Program-made: the position numbers and the translations under genes | In this document: one piece after another, positions 1 to 6,941 of the stretch | Layout: each line of letters begins with the position of its first letter | Numbering within the stretch: the first letter of the stretch is position 1 | Assembly (NCBI GenBank): GCA_964419335.1 | Contig: CAYQOX010000087.1 | Location: forward strand, 1 to 9,706 | Origin: CAYQOX01 sp964419335 | Lineage (GTDB): Bacteria > Hinthialibacterota > Hinthialibacteria > Hinthialibacterales > Hinthialibacteraceae | Reading direction: 5' to 3' | DNA: 9,706 nt | Notes under the pieces: model-generated | What the model saw: the letters and a program-made list of their open reading frames with translations, nothing else | Database searches by the model: none | What the model was told of the DNA's origin: nothing

Positions 1-44
1 GAAATTTAATTAGTTATTGATATTATAGTACGTGAAATTCATAA

Positions 45-215
45 AGACAACTTCTAAAAGTTATTGCATATGGTTTATATGTAGGATTTTCAGTGGCTAT
101 TCATTTATATAATAATTATCAAGAAAGGTTGTATGAATTACTTCATGATATTGATATACATGAGCGTTTTTATTATTGCCAAAATCAATTAAATATTATG
201 CTGAAAGATATTTAG
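45..215 (+). other. Short unrecognised open frame in AT-rich DNA, possible gene remnant
   Basis: The left 295 bases are strongly AT-rich and contain no recognisable gene. One plus-strand frame stays open for 56 codons before a TAG at 213-215, which is longer than expected by chance in such AT-rich DNA. The only plausible start is a GTG at 93-95 preceded by an AGGA, which would give about 40 residues rich in Tyr, Leu, Ile and Asn. I recognise no motif or family. It could be the tail of a decayed gene cut by the neighbouring insertion sequence, or noise. Confidence 0.15.
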
Positions 216-295
216 ATTATTTTATTGTCATTCGTCATATTGGTCAAAACACAATAGAGATTTCTTTGTAGTAATTTTTCTATAATAATTCCTTG

Positions 296-392
296 TCCAG
301 ATCCAATAACAAGGCTGGGATCAAATGCATCGTTGGGCAAAAGACGCAACGTTTCTCGCTCTTCGGTGATCCTTGTTTCTACCCCAAGTGGG
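296..392 (-). pseudogene. Possible C-terminal scrap of IS21-type istA, out of frame
   Basis: Downstream of the stop that ends the istA fragment, another minus-strand frame reads EERETLRLLPNDAFDPSLV. This resembles the 'E-R-x-L-x-P-L-P-x-x-x-[FY]-D' stretch near the C terminus of IS21-family IstA transposases. If correct, the region between the first catalytic Asp and this segment has been deleted and the two ends joined out of frame. The base composition changes from GC-rich to AT-rich near 295, which may mark the edge of the element. The match is short and from memory, so this is tentative. Confidence 0.3.
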
Positions 393-860
393 TCACTTTC
401 CAACCGGTGGGTCCACCGCATGACCAAAATCCACTTGAGCCTCTTCGCCGGGAGTCGTTTCAATACGACAAAAACCTTCCTCCTCATTGGGACGCAAACG
501 AGTGACGAAACGTCGAACCGAGGAATAGCTTCCATCATAACCGTAATCATCACGCAACCTCTGCCACATGGTCTGCATCCCAACGTCCTTCTCAATCCAC
601 TGACGGACTTGATCCTCGAAAGGTTCCACCGTGCTGCGCATGTGCTTGGGAGAAGGCAAGGGATTCATGACTCGACCCAATTCCTCGATTGAAGGCAGAG
701 GGTGATTCGAATCGAGAAAACCGTGCTGCTCCGCCAAACGACGATATTTCTTGACGGTATTTTTTGAGATTTTCATGGCTCGCGATACCGGGCGATTCCC
801 TTCGCCCTTGTGGAAGCGATAGATCATTTCACGTATTTCATTCATATGAAGCCTCTTCAT
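393..860 (-). pseudogene. istA: IS21-family transposase IstA, N-terminal fragment
   Basis: IstA is the DDE transposase of IS21-type elements. The fragment encodes about 155 residues: an N-terminal helix-turn-helix (MNEIRE start; ISKNTVKKYRR near residues 31-41), a linker ending in a second DNA-binding-like region (residues 95-122), then the start of the RNase H-fold core with AQVDFG, whose Asp (about residue 144) is the first catalytic acidic residue. Translation stops about 11 residues later, whereas full IstA proteins are roughly 400-500 residues, so the rest of the catalytic domain is absent and the protein should be inactive. I chose the ATG at 860 because GGGGGAGG lies 5 bases upstream; a GTG at 875 is also in frame but overlaps that site. 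No istB is visible. The region is richer in GC than its surroundings, consistent with an acquired element. Confidence 0.8.
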
Positions 861-881
861 TCGTTCCTCCCCCACTCAAAG

Positions 882-906
882 GGTCACACTAACCCGATGA
901 ATGACA
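882..906 (-). repeat. Putative terminal end of the IS21-like element
   Basis: Read on the minus strand, TGTCATTCATCGGG starts at 906, about 45 bases before the istA start. IS21-family ends typically begin with TGT and lie a short distance upstream of istA. The tip is only 2 bases beyond the stop codon of the QmoC-like gene (908-910). No matching opposite end is visible to the left, consistent with a decayed element. The assignment rests on position and the TGT tip only. Confidence 0.35.
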
Positions 907-907
907 T

Positions 908-2059
908 TTAGTAGACCTCCGAAGTTGTGTTATCTTCATTAGGCACTGCATCCATTTCTTTCGCTTTGTCTCTAACGGTTATCAAATAAATAGCGAGGGG
1001 TCTGTATAACAAATGAGCCCATTTACTAAATGGAACCTCTACAACTAACATAGGCACAGCAATTGCTAGATGAATCACATACATAAAATAGGTAGGAAGT
1101 GGAAGGTCAAAGATCCGAAATAAATGCAATAAGATTCCAGTCAAGGCCGTGAGAAATAGCAATATCAAGAACATCCAATCGGAGAAATGAGAATACTTGT
1201 GAATTTCTTCACTTTTTTTATATCGACGTATCATTGCATCACCAGTTACATACATTAAAATAATAGTAGCATAGTATCCAATAAGGCTAATCCATGTTAA
1301 ATCCGCTGAATCCACTTGAAACCACGGTAACAGCAACACAACAAGGATGAACATTGTTCCATAAGCAGTTACGAGAAAGAAATGCCTAATCCAATGAAAT
1401 GGATTGTCACATTCACGCCAACGGATTTGCGTTAGTCCATGAAGGATCAATGTCTTAAATTCTTGTAAATAAAGCCAAGCCGGTATACGCATTTCTTTAT
1501 TACGACCTACAATATATCGATACATTCTATAGGCATTGGATAGAAGCAAAAATGATAAAATTGCTGCAAGAGTTAAGTCGGTATAATGAACCCATTCTAC
1601 CGGTGCAAATGTATTCAAGGCTACATGCGTAGTCACCACTCTTTCTTCATTAAAAGCACCAGAAAAAACAAACAATCCGACGACAAAGAAACCTACAAGG
1701 AACAGTGCACCCAATTCCCAGGCTTTTGATAGATACAACCGCCTGGATAATCCTGTCCAATCATATTGTGAAATCATATAGCGGCGGGTCGCCATCATTA
1801 ACTCACCGGGACTCGCTTCCCGTGGGCAGGTTTCTGAGCATTCGCCGCAATAATAACATAACCAAGGTTCAGACGATTCGATCACTTTGTCTTTTAAACC
1901 TAACTGCAGATACCGTATCGTTTTTCTTGGAAATACAGTCGATTCACGGGATAATGGGCAAACCGCTGTACAATTGCCACAATTAAAACATTGATGAACA
2001 TTTTCACCACCAAAAAGTGATATATCTTTCCTTAGTTGCGAATCAACTTGTGCACTCAA
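908..2059 (-). CDS. HdrC-HdrE fusion (QmoC-like) iron-sulfur/cytochrome b membrane subunit
   Basis: This 383-residue protein is a membrane anchor likely passing electrons between the quinone pool and the HdrA-like proteins. The N-terminal HdrC part has two complete four-cysteine [4Fe-4S] motifs: C24-C27-C30-C34 and C68-C71-C74-C78. The rest is a NarI/HdrE-like cytochrome b with about six hydrophobic segments (near residues 116-134, 161-183, 225-247, 254-276, 292-315, 323-341). Histidines suited to heme b ligation include H207, H222, H226, H291, H312 and H330. The length and order match QmoC of the quinone-interacting membrane-bound oxidoreductase. HdrB is absent. The start is TTG at 2057-2059: AAAGGAGG at 2067-2074 is 7 bases upstream and no ATG fits. 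The preceding stop is only 2 bases away. The IS21 remnant begins 2 bases after the stop, so the natural terminator has been separated or lost. Confidence 0.88.
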   Translation of the reverse strand: MSAQVDSQLRKDISLFGGENVHQCFNCGNCTAVCPLSRESTVFPRKTIRYLQLGLKDKVIESSEPWLCYYCGECSETCPREASPGELMMATRRYMISQYDWTGLSRRLYLSKAWELGALFLVGFFVVGLFVFSGAFNEERVVTTHVALNTFAPVEWVHYTDLTLAAILSFLLLSNAYRMYRYIVGRNKEMRIPAWLYLQEFKTLILHGLTQIRWRECDNPFHWIRHFFLVTAYGTMFILVVLLLPWFQVDSADLTWISLIGYYATIILMYVTGDAMIRRYKKSEEIHKYSHFSDWMFLILLFLTALTGILLHLFRIFDLPLPTYFMYVIHLAIAVPMLVVEVPFSKWAHLLYRPLAIYLITVRDKAKEMDAVPNEDNTTSEVY

Positions 2060-2061
2060 TG

Positions 2062-2346
2062 TTAATCCTCCTTTAAGGCATACTTATAGTACCCATCTTC
2101 TTCCTCGCCTTCGACAACTTCCCCGTATTTCTTCAAACCAACGATATACCACAGCACTTTATGAGAAGAAATTTCAGTTTCCTTGGATAATGCTGGAATC
2201 GATTTTGGACCTTCTTTAAGTGAATTCAGAAGTTTTTTTTGAATTTGTTTTTGCTCTCGGTTTAAAGCGATTAGTTCTTTGCTTACGCCTCCACGTCGCT
2301 CACGCAAAACTTGGATTGGTTGCTTTTCTTTCTTTTTCTTTTCCAT
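2062..2346 (-). CDS. Small winged-helix protein embedded in the Hdr/Qmo-like operon
   Basis: This protein has about 94 residues. A very basic N terminus (MEKKKKEKQPIQVLRERRGG) is followed by a coiled-coil-like segment and a winged helix-turn-helix over roughly residues 37-92. The pattern is a KKLLNSLKEGP helix, SIPALSKET, a recognition-helix-like SSHKVLWYIVGLKK, and a wing ending GYYKYAL. It could bind DNA as a local regulator, or the fold could serve as a protein-protein module for the complex. The layout resembles the C-terminal domain of the radical SAM protein in this operon. The ATG at 2344-2346 shares its A with the TGA of the preceding HdrA-like gene (TGATG), and AGGAG lies 7 bases upstream; a TTG one codon earlier is also possible. 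I do not recognise a named family. Confidence 0.75.
   Translation of the reverse strand: MEKKKKEKQPIQVLRERRGGVSKELIALNREQKQIQKKLLNSLKEGPKSIPALSKETEISSHKVLWYIVGLKKYGEVVEGEEEDGYYKYALKED
2067..2074 (-). promoter_or_regulatory. RBS fixing the TTG start of the QmoC-like gene
   Basis: AAAGGAGG on the minus strand lies within the last codons of the upstream winged-helix gene, 7 bases before the TTG at 2057-2059. It is one of the strongest ribosome binding sites in the window and supports a non-ATG start. Its location inside the upstream gene suggests translational coupling. Confidence 0.8.
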
Positions 2347-4391
2347 CAATATTCTCCTGCAATTGCGTCAACCATTGCTTCAAACTGATCCAATCGCCAT
2401 CCATCCACCTGAATGGCTCCATGAGGACAAACAGCAGCACACATTCCACATCCACGGCATAATGCCGGATTGACTTGAGCCTGTTTTATCACAATCCCGT
2501 CATATTCTTTCTCAATGATGGATATGGCATGAGTAAACTTACATTCTTCAGCACACTTTCCTTCCCCTTTACATCGATGCGGATCGACCCGAGCAACAAA
2601 GGGATCTAGTTCAATATGTCCTTTCGAAAGAATAACTGCTGTCTTAGAAGCCGCCGCCGCCGAAGCCGCGCAACTTTCGGTAATATCCATAGGGGCCTGG
2701 CACGTTCCTGCAACAAAAACCCCTTTGATGGCCAATTCAACGGGTCGCAGCTTTGGATGGACTTCCTGTAAAAAACCGTCGGTACTTTTAGGTAGTTTGA
2801 GAGCTTCTACAAGGGCAGTGTTTTCACGGGGCACGATCCCGGTCGCGAGAACGATTAAATCAGCGGGGACCTCTATTTCTTCTCCAAACGTAAGAGAATC
2901 TTTCACATGGACAGTAAGAGGTGAACCCTTAGTATGTTCGTTTTTCCTTACTTCAGGGGGTTCTTCTGCTGCATATCGAAAAAATAGCACACCTCGCTCG
3001 GACGCCATTCGGTAATAATCCTCATGTCCCCGCCCATAGGTTCGTATATCCTGATAAAAATCATAAATATTCACATGGGGAAATCGATCATGAATTTCTA
3101 CAGCCGCCTGTAAAGTCGCTGTACAACACACTCGCGAACAATATTCATTGAGTCGACCATTCTGGCCTGCTGCATGGATTTCTTCTTTTTGACGACTTCC
3201 AACACAGTGGATCATACATATATTTTCTACTTGTCTCCCATCTAATTCGAGACAGCCCTGGGTTGGTCCTTCCTCATCCAAAAGTCGTATGAGCTGGGGT
3301 AATGTGATAACTTCAGGATACTCGGCATACCCAAACTCTCTATGATGAGGCTCATAAACATCAAAACCGGTAGCAAGAACAATAGCCCCTGCATTCAATT
3401 CAATTTCCTGAGATGTTTCATCCAACTCGATCCCTTTTCCTTCAAGGGCATGAACACACAAACCGCATTTGTCACAAATATTCCAATCAATCGCTGGTGT
3501 CGGTGGATAACAGCCAGGATAAGGTTGATAGATAGCTTTACGGGAGGTTATACCATGATCAAATTCGTTTTTTATCGATAAAGGACATGCATCAATCACT
3601 TTGGTGATTTCATGTGAATCAAACTCCTCAGTAAATCCTCGTGGATGTAATGTGACTTGTAAGTTAAAATTCCCTATATATCCCGAGACATCATGAATTT
3701 CAGCAAGAGTATATAAAGTTATATTGGGATTATTGGCCACATCATTTATAGAAATATGGAGGAGATCACGCGCCTTGTCTTGGGTGGGGAAAACTTGATC
3801 AAGCTGCGACATCCGCCCTCCAAGAAAAGGAGTTTGTTCCAACAAAGTAACTTTCAATCCGCGCCGTGACAACTCTCGTGCGCTCTGCAAACCACTGATT
3901 CCTCCCCCTACGACGACTACATGCGTCTCCGCATCGACTCGAATTGGGTCAAGCGCTTTTAACCGTCTCGCTTTGCCAATGGCAGCCGCGACTAACCGTA
4001 TGGCCTTATCTGTAGCTCCCACTGGATCCGATTGACTAACCCAGCTCACCTGCTCTCGTATATTGCAGTGTTCATATAAATAGGGATTTACCCCTGCTCG
4101 AGATAAAGTCAATCGAAATGTATTTTCATGCAGGCTCGGTGAACATGCAGCTACAATCACCCTGTTCAATTTTTCATTTTGTATATCTTTGCTGATTACA
4201 TTCTGGCCAGGATCAGAACACATAAATATAAAATCCCGTGAGATCACCACGTTGGGTAAATGAGAAACATTTTCTGCAACCTTCTTAACATCGACTGTAT
4301 CCGATATATTTCCACCACAGTGGCAAATGTATACGCCTATCCGTGGTTTATCATTCTCTGTATCCACTGGTTTCACTTCATGCTCAACCAT
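2346..4391 (-). CDS. hdrA: HdrA-like flavin/iron-sulfur protein, full-length type with altered cluster sites
   Basis: This 681-residue protein has the complete HdrA layout. The N-terminal HdrA domain (about 16-150) has ICHCGGN (C23, C25) and further cysteines C58, C83 and C109. The thioredoxin-reductase-like FAD domain starts with VGGGISGLQS (161-170) and includes the C396 and C418-C422-C423 set that ligates a [4Fe-4S] cluster in HdrA. The C terminus (about 603-658) is a two-cluster ferredoxin domain. Several sites differ from HdrA. The cysteine-rich FPTLDCSxC motif is FPTQDKARD (201-209). The inserted ferredoxin keeps only C269 in its first site and C306-C309-C312 in its second. The first C-terminal cluster reads C607-x-x-E610-x-x-C613-x3-C617, with Glu for Cys; the second (C645-C648-C651-C655) is intact. 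It probably pairs with the shorter HdrA-like protein encoded just upstream. AAGGAG precedes the ATG. QmoB is the closest role by analogy, but there is no fused MvhD domain. Confidence 0.88.
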   Translation of the reverse strand: MVEHEVKPVDTENDKPRIGVYICHCGGNISDTVDVKKVAENVSHLPNVVISRDFIFMCSDPGQNVISKDIQNEKLNRVIVAACSPSLHENTFRLTLSRAGVNPYLYEHCNIREQVSWVSQSDPVGATDKAIRLVAAAIGKARRLKALDPIRVDAETHVVVVGGGISGLQSARELSRRGLKVTLLEQTPFLGGRMSQLDQVFPTQDKARDLLHISINDVANNPNITLYTLAEIHDVSGYIGNFNLQVTLHPRGFTEEFDSHEITKVIDACPLSIKNEFDHGITSRKAIYQPYPGCYPPTPAIDWNICDKCGLCVHALEGKGIELDETSQEIELNAGAIVLATGFDVYEPHHREFGYAEYPEVITLPQLIRLLDEEGPTQGCLELDGRQVENICMIHCVGSRQKEEIHAAGQNGRLNEYCSRVCCTATLQAAVEIHDRFPHVNIYDFYQDIRTYGRGHEDYYRMASERGVLFFRYAAEEPPEVRKNEHTKGSPLTVHVKDSLTFGEEIEVPADLIVLATGIVPRENTALVEALKLPKSTDGFLQEVHPKLRPVELAIKGVFVAGTCQAPMDITESCAASAAAASKTAVILSKGHIELDPFVARVDPHRCKGEGKCAEECKFTHAISIIEKEYDGIVIKQAQVNPALCRGCGMCAAVCPHGAIQVDGWRLDQFEAMVDAIAGEY

Positions 4392-4435
4392 GATGCCTAA
4401 ACTCCTTATGCATCAGAATAAACAAGCTCTTGCTT

Positions 4436-5758
4436 TTATTGATCCTGATCATGCGTAGACTTGTTTTTCTGATTTTCCTGCTGGTATAAATAGTTTGCCG
4501 CTTCCATCGCAGCTGCACCGGCTTCAATGATAGAATCGGGGATATCCTTTGGACCTGCGGCCGTCCCCGCAACAAAAATGCCCTCTTGTTCAGTACGACA
4601 TGGGGCTAATTTGGCTTGTGGGGTATGAACAAATTGATCCTCTTCAGATTGCAGATCCATAAGTCCTTCTCCATGCCACTCCGGTCTCATTCCCAACGAT
4701 AAAACCACCATGTCGTGTTTTCTTTCTTCAACCCGCCCGTCTTCTTCTATCACTTCGATACGAACCATAGGATTTTCATCTTCATCTTCTGTAATTTTTG
4801 CTACCTTTGATTTTACAAACTCAATCCCCATGGCTTTTGCATTTTGATAAAATTCTTCAAATCCTTTTCCAAACGCTCGAATATCCATGTAATAGATGGT
4901 AACGTCAACCATCGGTAAAGCGCCCGATAAAAGCATGGCCTGTTTAATCGCATACATACAACAAACACGCGAACAATAAGAAACTCCCTGCGTGAGATCC
5001 CGTGATCCAGCACATTGTACATAGGCCACAGAGTCAGGAACCTTTCCATCAGAAGGACGCAGAACTCGACCATAAGGACCATGCGGAGCCAACAATCGCT
5101 CGACTTGCAATGGACTTAAAACATTTTTTAATTGACCACGCCCATATTCTTTTTTAGCATCACTCGGAGTTAATTGATAACCAGTCGTCAAAATAATAGC
5201 CCCGACTTGAATAGTGTGCTTAACTGGTTCTTGCAGAAAATCAATAGCATTGGTAGGACATTCCTTTTCACACAGTCCGCATAAAATACAATGATCAATG
5301 TCTATAAGTGCAACTTGGGGAATAGCATTAGAAAAAGGAACATAAACAGCCTTGCGAACCCCAAGTTGCTCATCAAATTCGTCAGGAAATTGAATAGGAC
5401 ATGCATATTCACACAGCCGACACCCTGTACAATCCGACTCATTGACATAACGAGGTTTCTGTCTAAACTCCACCTCAATGTGACTGTCTTCCCGTTGTAT
5501 ACCATCTATTTCCGTATACGTATAAATTGTAATATTTTCATGATGAGCAACTTCGGCCATTCGTGGAGTACAAATACAACTCGAGCAATCCAGCGTAGGA
5601 AATACCTTGCTAAGGGCTATCATTTTCCCGCCTATGCTGGGCTCTTTCTCTACAATCACCACTTTAAAATCTTGATTGGCCAGATCGATCGCGGATTGCA
5701 TCCCTGCAATCCCACCACCGATAATAAGGACATCTTCATACTTTGAACTCTGGCTCAT
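4436..5758 (-). CDS. hdrA: HdrA-like flavin/iron-sulfur protein, short form lacking the N-terminal HdrA domain
   Basis: This 440-residue FAD/iron-sulfur oxidoreductase would be cytoplasmic and associated with the QmoC-like membrane subunit. It starts directly at the FAD-binding fold (LIIGGGIAGMQSA, 11-23) and so lacks the roughly 150-residue HdrA N-terminal domain. FPTLDCSSCICTPRM (53-67) is the classic HdrA cysteine motif. An inserted ferredoxin carries two complete [4Fe-4S] sites (C110-C113-C116-C120 and C157-C160-C163-C167). C249, C262, C266 and C267 form the cluster site within the flavin domain, with CSRVCC spacing as in HdrA. The second FAD contact is GIFVAGTAAGP (393-403). There is no C-terminal ferredoxin; the protein ends in a polar tail. 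By position it corresponds to QmoA, but its cysteine content is more HdrA-like. A weak AGG site precedes the ATG. A 76-bp AT-rich gap separates it from the upstream MvhD-like gene, and 44 bp from the next gene. Confidence 0.88.
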   Translation of the reverse strand: MSQSSKYEDVLIIGGGIAGMQSAIDLANQDFKVVIVEKEPSIGGKMIALSKVFPTLDCSSCICTPRMAEVAHHENITIYTYTEIDGIQREDSHIEVEFRQKPRYVNESDCTGCRLCEYACPIQFPDEFDEQLGVRKAVYVPFSNAIPQVALIDIDHCILCGLCEKECPTNAIDFLQEPVKHTIQVGAIILTTGYQLTPSDAKKEYGRGQLKNVLSPLQVERLLAPHGPYGRVLRPSDGKVPDSVAYVQCAGSRDLTQGVSYCSRVCCMYAIKQAMLLSGALPMVDVTIYYMDIRAFGKGFEEFYQNAKAMGIEFVKSKVAKITEDEDENPMVRIEVIEEDGRVEERKHDMVVLSLGMRPEWHGEGLMDLQSEEDQFVHTPQAKLAPCRTEQEGIFVAGTAAGPKDIPDSIIEAGAAAMEAANYLYQQENQKNKSTHDQDQ

Positions 5759-5834
5759 TCTATACCTACTTTTCTTTTATGAATTTTTTATTTATGACTA
5801 TATTCAAAAATATCAAATTGATAGGCATAAAAAA

Positions 5835-6224
5835 CTATCCTAATAAATCATTCATTTGATTTACTTCATTCAAAAAAGCCTTGGAACAAACTGTACATAT
5901 GGAACATAATCTCAATTTTTTTGGATCAAAATCATGTTCCTTCATCTTTTGATGAACGTGAGTTATTCGTTGCGCTAAGCGATCATAAGCCCCTTCATAA
6001 GGACACTCATGACCACAACTCATCACGATAATGCCATCAATCCCTTTCTCGAAACAACGCATATAAAACTCTTCTGGGAAAATCACAGGAGCCTGCACTC
6101 GCATAATATACGTGTGGGTAGGATATTCGGCATGAATTTGTCCAACATGATCAGCGCCTGGATAGGCACACGCTTCGGTCGCAAGTATCAAGATGGTTGG
6201 TTTATCCTTTATCCGATCATGCAA
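5835..6224 (-). CDS. MvhD-like small iron-sulfur protein (hydrogenase iron-sulfur subunit family)
   Basis: MvhD is the small [2Fe-2S] protein that links an electron donor to HdrA; in QmoB and some HdrA proteins it is fused. This stand-alone form has about 129 residues and the family pattern: ILATEACAYPGAD near the N terminus, an EYP..YIMRV strand, GIDGIIVMSCGHECPYEGAY and a C-terminal helix. The usual CxxC near the start is reduced to one Cys (C19), and the Cys expected after MRV is replaced (RVQAPV). A C-terminal C107-C110-C113 triplet (CSICTVC) is present instead. I chose the TTG at 6222-6224 because AGGGGAG (6233-6239) lies 7 bases upstream; an in-frame TTG at 6248 would add eight residues but has no binding site. 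It is encoded just before the HdrA-like pair, so it is probably a subunit or electron adaptor of that complex. Confidence 0.8.
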   Translation of the reverse strand: MHDRIKDKPTILILATEACAYPGADHVGQIHAEYPTHTYIMRVQAPVIFPEEFYMRCFEKGIDGIIVMSCGHECPYEGAYDRLAQRITHVHQKMKEHDFDPKKLRLCSICTVCSKAFLNEVNQMNDLLG

Positions 6225-6232
6225 AGTTATAT

Positions 6233-6239
6233 CTCCCCT
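6233..6239 (-). promoter_or_regulatory. RBS deciding the TTG start of the MvhD-like gene
   Basis: AGGGGAG on the minus strand is 7 bases before a TTG codon at 6222-6224. It lies inside the longer open frame that begins with TTG at 6248, which has no comparable site upstream. The shorter start is therefore preferred. Confidence 0.65.
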
Positions 6240-6280
6240 ATTGCCCAATAGTTATTAAGTTATTGCGAACATTTTGGTCT

Positions 6281-6535
6281 TCATTTTTTTCGAGTAATAA
6301 AGAGGCGATCATACCCTTCTCCTTCGAGGATACCTACAAATTCATGCCCTACTTTTTCTGCCCATTTGGGTAAATCCTTTTTCGTTGAGGCATCTCCTGA
6401 CATTACTTCGATTGTTTTTCCTACCGGCACACTTCCGATCGCTTTCTTCGCTTCCAGGAGCGGTCCAGGACAGGCCGATCCACGGGCATCTACGACCTTG
6501 TCTACTTCGATTGCGTTTAAGTCAAGATTAGACAT
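6281..6535 (-). CDS. tusA: TusA-family sulfurtransferase
   Basis: TusA proteins are small cytoplasmic carriers that hold sulfur as a persulfide on a conserved cysteine and hand it to partner proteins. This 84-residue protein has the diagnostic VDARGSACPGPLLEAKKAI segment, with C22 in the CPGP motif as the persulfide-carrying residue. The rest follows the usual two-layer fold, ending in GYDRLFITRKK. The ATG is supported by AAGGAGG 7 bases upstream. Placement between a DsrE-family gene and the MvhD/HdrA-like genes points to dissimilatory sulfur transfer rather than tRNA thiolation alone. A 56-bp gap separates it from the next gene. Family assignment is secure; the exact acceptor is inferred. 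Confidence 0.95.
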   Translation of the reverse strand: MSNLDLNAIEVDKVVDARGSACPGPLLEAKKAIGSVPVGKTIEVMSGDASTKKDLPKWAEKVGHEFVGILEGEGYDRLFITRKK

Positions 6536-6563
6536 ATAACGGCCTCCTTATGAAATAGTTTTT

Positions 6564-6926
6564 TTAACAAAAAGTTAATACGACATCCGCTTCCTCTGCA
6601 TCACTAACAAAAGTTGCTACGCCTCCGCATTCAACACCATCAATCAAATCTGTTTCATTAATTCCCACCATAGGGAACGCAGCAGAACAGGCGATCATTC
6701 TAGCCCCTGTGTCTAGCATTGTTTGTAAAAATTCAGGCATGGTTTTTGGGGCTCCATCAAGTTTAATTTTTTCAGCACCTCCTTTTCGTATAATATTTAA
6801 ACCATCCAAAGTAAAAAACATTGTAATTTCCATATCCATGGCAATTCCACCCGATGCTAACATAAAAGGTGGAAAGGCTTTTTTGGGCTCATCCGAACCA
6901 CAAAAAATGATCATTTTGCTCGCCAT
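6564..6926 (-). CDS. DsrE/DsrF/DsrH-like family protein
   Basis: DsrE-type proteins relay persulfide sulfur, often together with TusA. This 120-residue protein has the family's Rossmann-like layout: KMIIFCGSDEPKKAFP, a MEITMFFTLDGLNII strand/helix, then MIACSAAFPMVGINE, where C80 occupies the usual conserved active-site cysteine position. Other cysteines are C9, C100 and the last residue, C120. It resembles the stand-alone DsrE2/DsrE3 type found beside TusA and Hdr genes more than the DsrEFH heterohexamer subunits, because no DsrF or DsrH follows. AAGGAGG lies 5 bases before the ATG. It starts 15 bases after the radical SAM gene and is followed, after 28 bases, by tusA, so it is very likely co-transcribed. 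The subfamily is uncertain. Confidence 0.88.
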   Translation of the reverse strand: MASKMIIFCGSDEPKKAFPPFMLASGGIAMDMEITMFFTLDGLNIIRKGGAEKIKLDGAPKTMPEFLQTMLDTGARMIACSAAFPMVGINETDLIDGVECGGVATFVSDAEEADVVLTFC

Positions 6927-6941
6927 TATGCCCTCCTTATT

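Noticed and set aside
212..595. Minus-strand open frame overlapping istA
   Set aside because: Most of it is a frame shadow of istA. Only the part left of 392 might be genuine transposase remnant, and that is listed separately.
2725..3015. Plus-strand open frame opposite the long HdrA-like gene
   Set aside because: Antisense shadow of the FAD domain coding sequence.
4384..4575. 63-codon minus-strand frame bridging the two HdrA-like genes
   Set aside because: Out-of-frame overlap with the end of the short HdrA-like gene and no domain; the 44-bp gap carries an ordinary ribosome binding site instead.
5291..5746. 151-codon plus-strand open frame opposite the short HdrA-like gene
   Set aside because: Lies wholly antisense to a gene with clear flavin and Fe-S motifs; its product has no recognisable domain.
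908..6926. Calling the locus a canonical QmoABC operon of sulfate reduction
   Set aside because: The first HdrA-like protein has HdrA-type cysteine and ferredoxin motifs not typical of QmoA as I recall it, MvhD is separate, and no aprAB or sat is in the window; similarity is best stated as Qmo-like.
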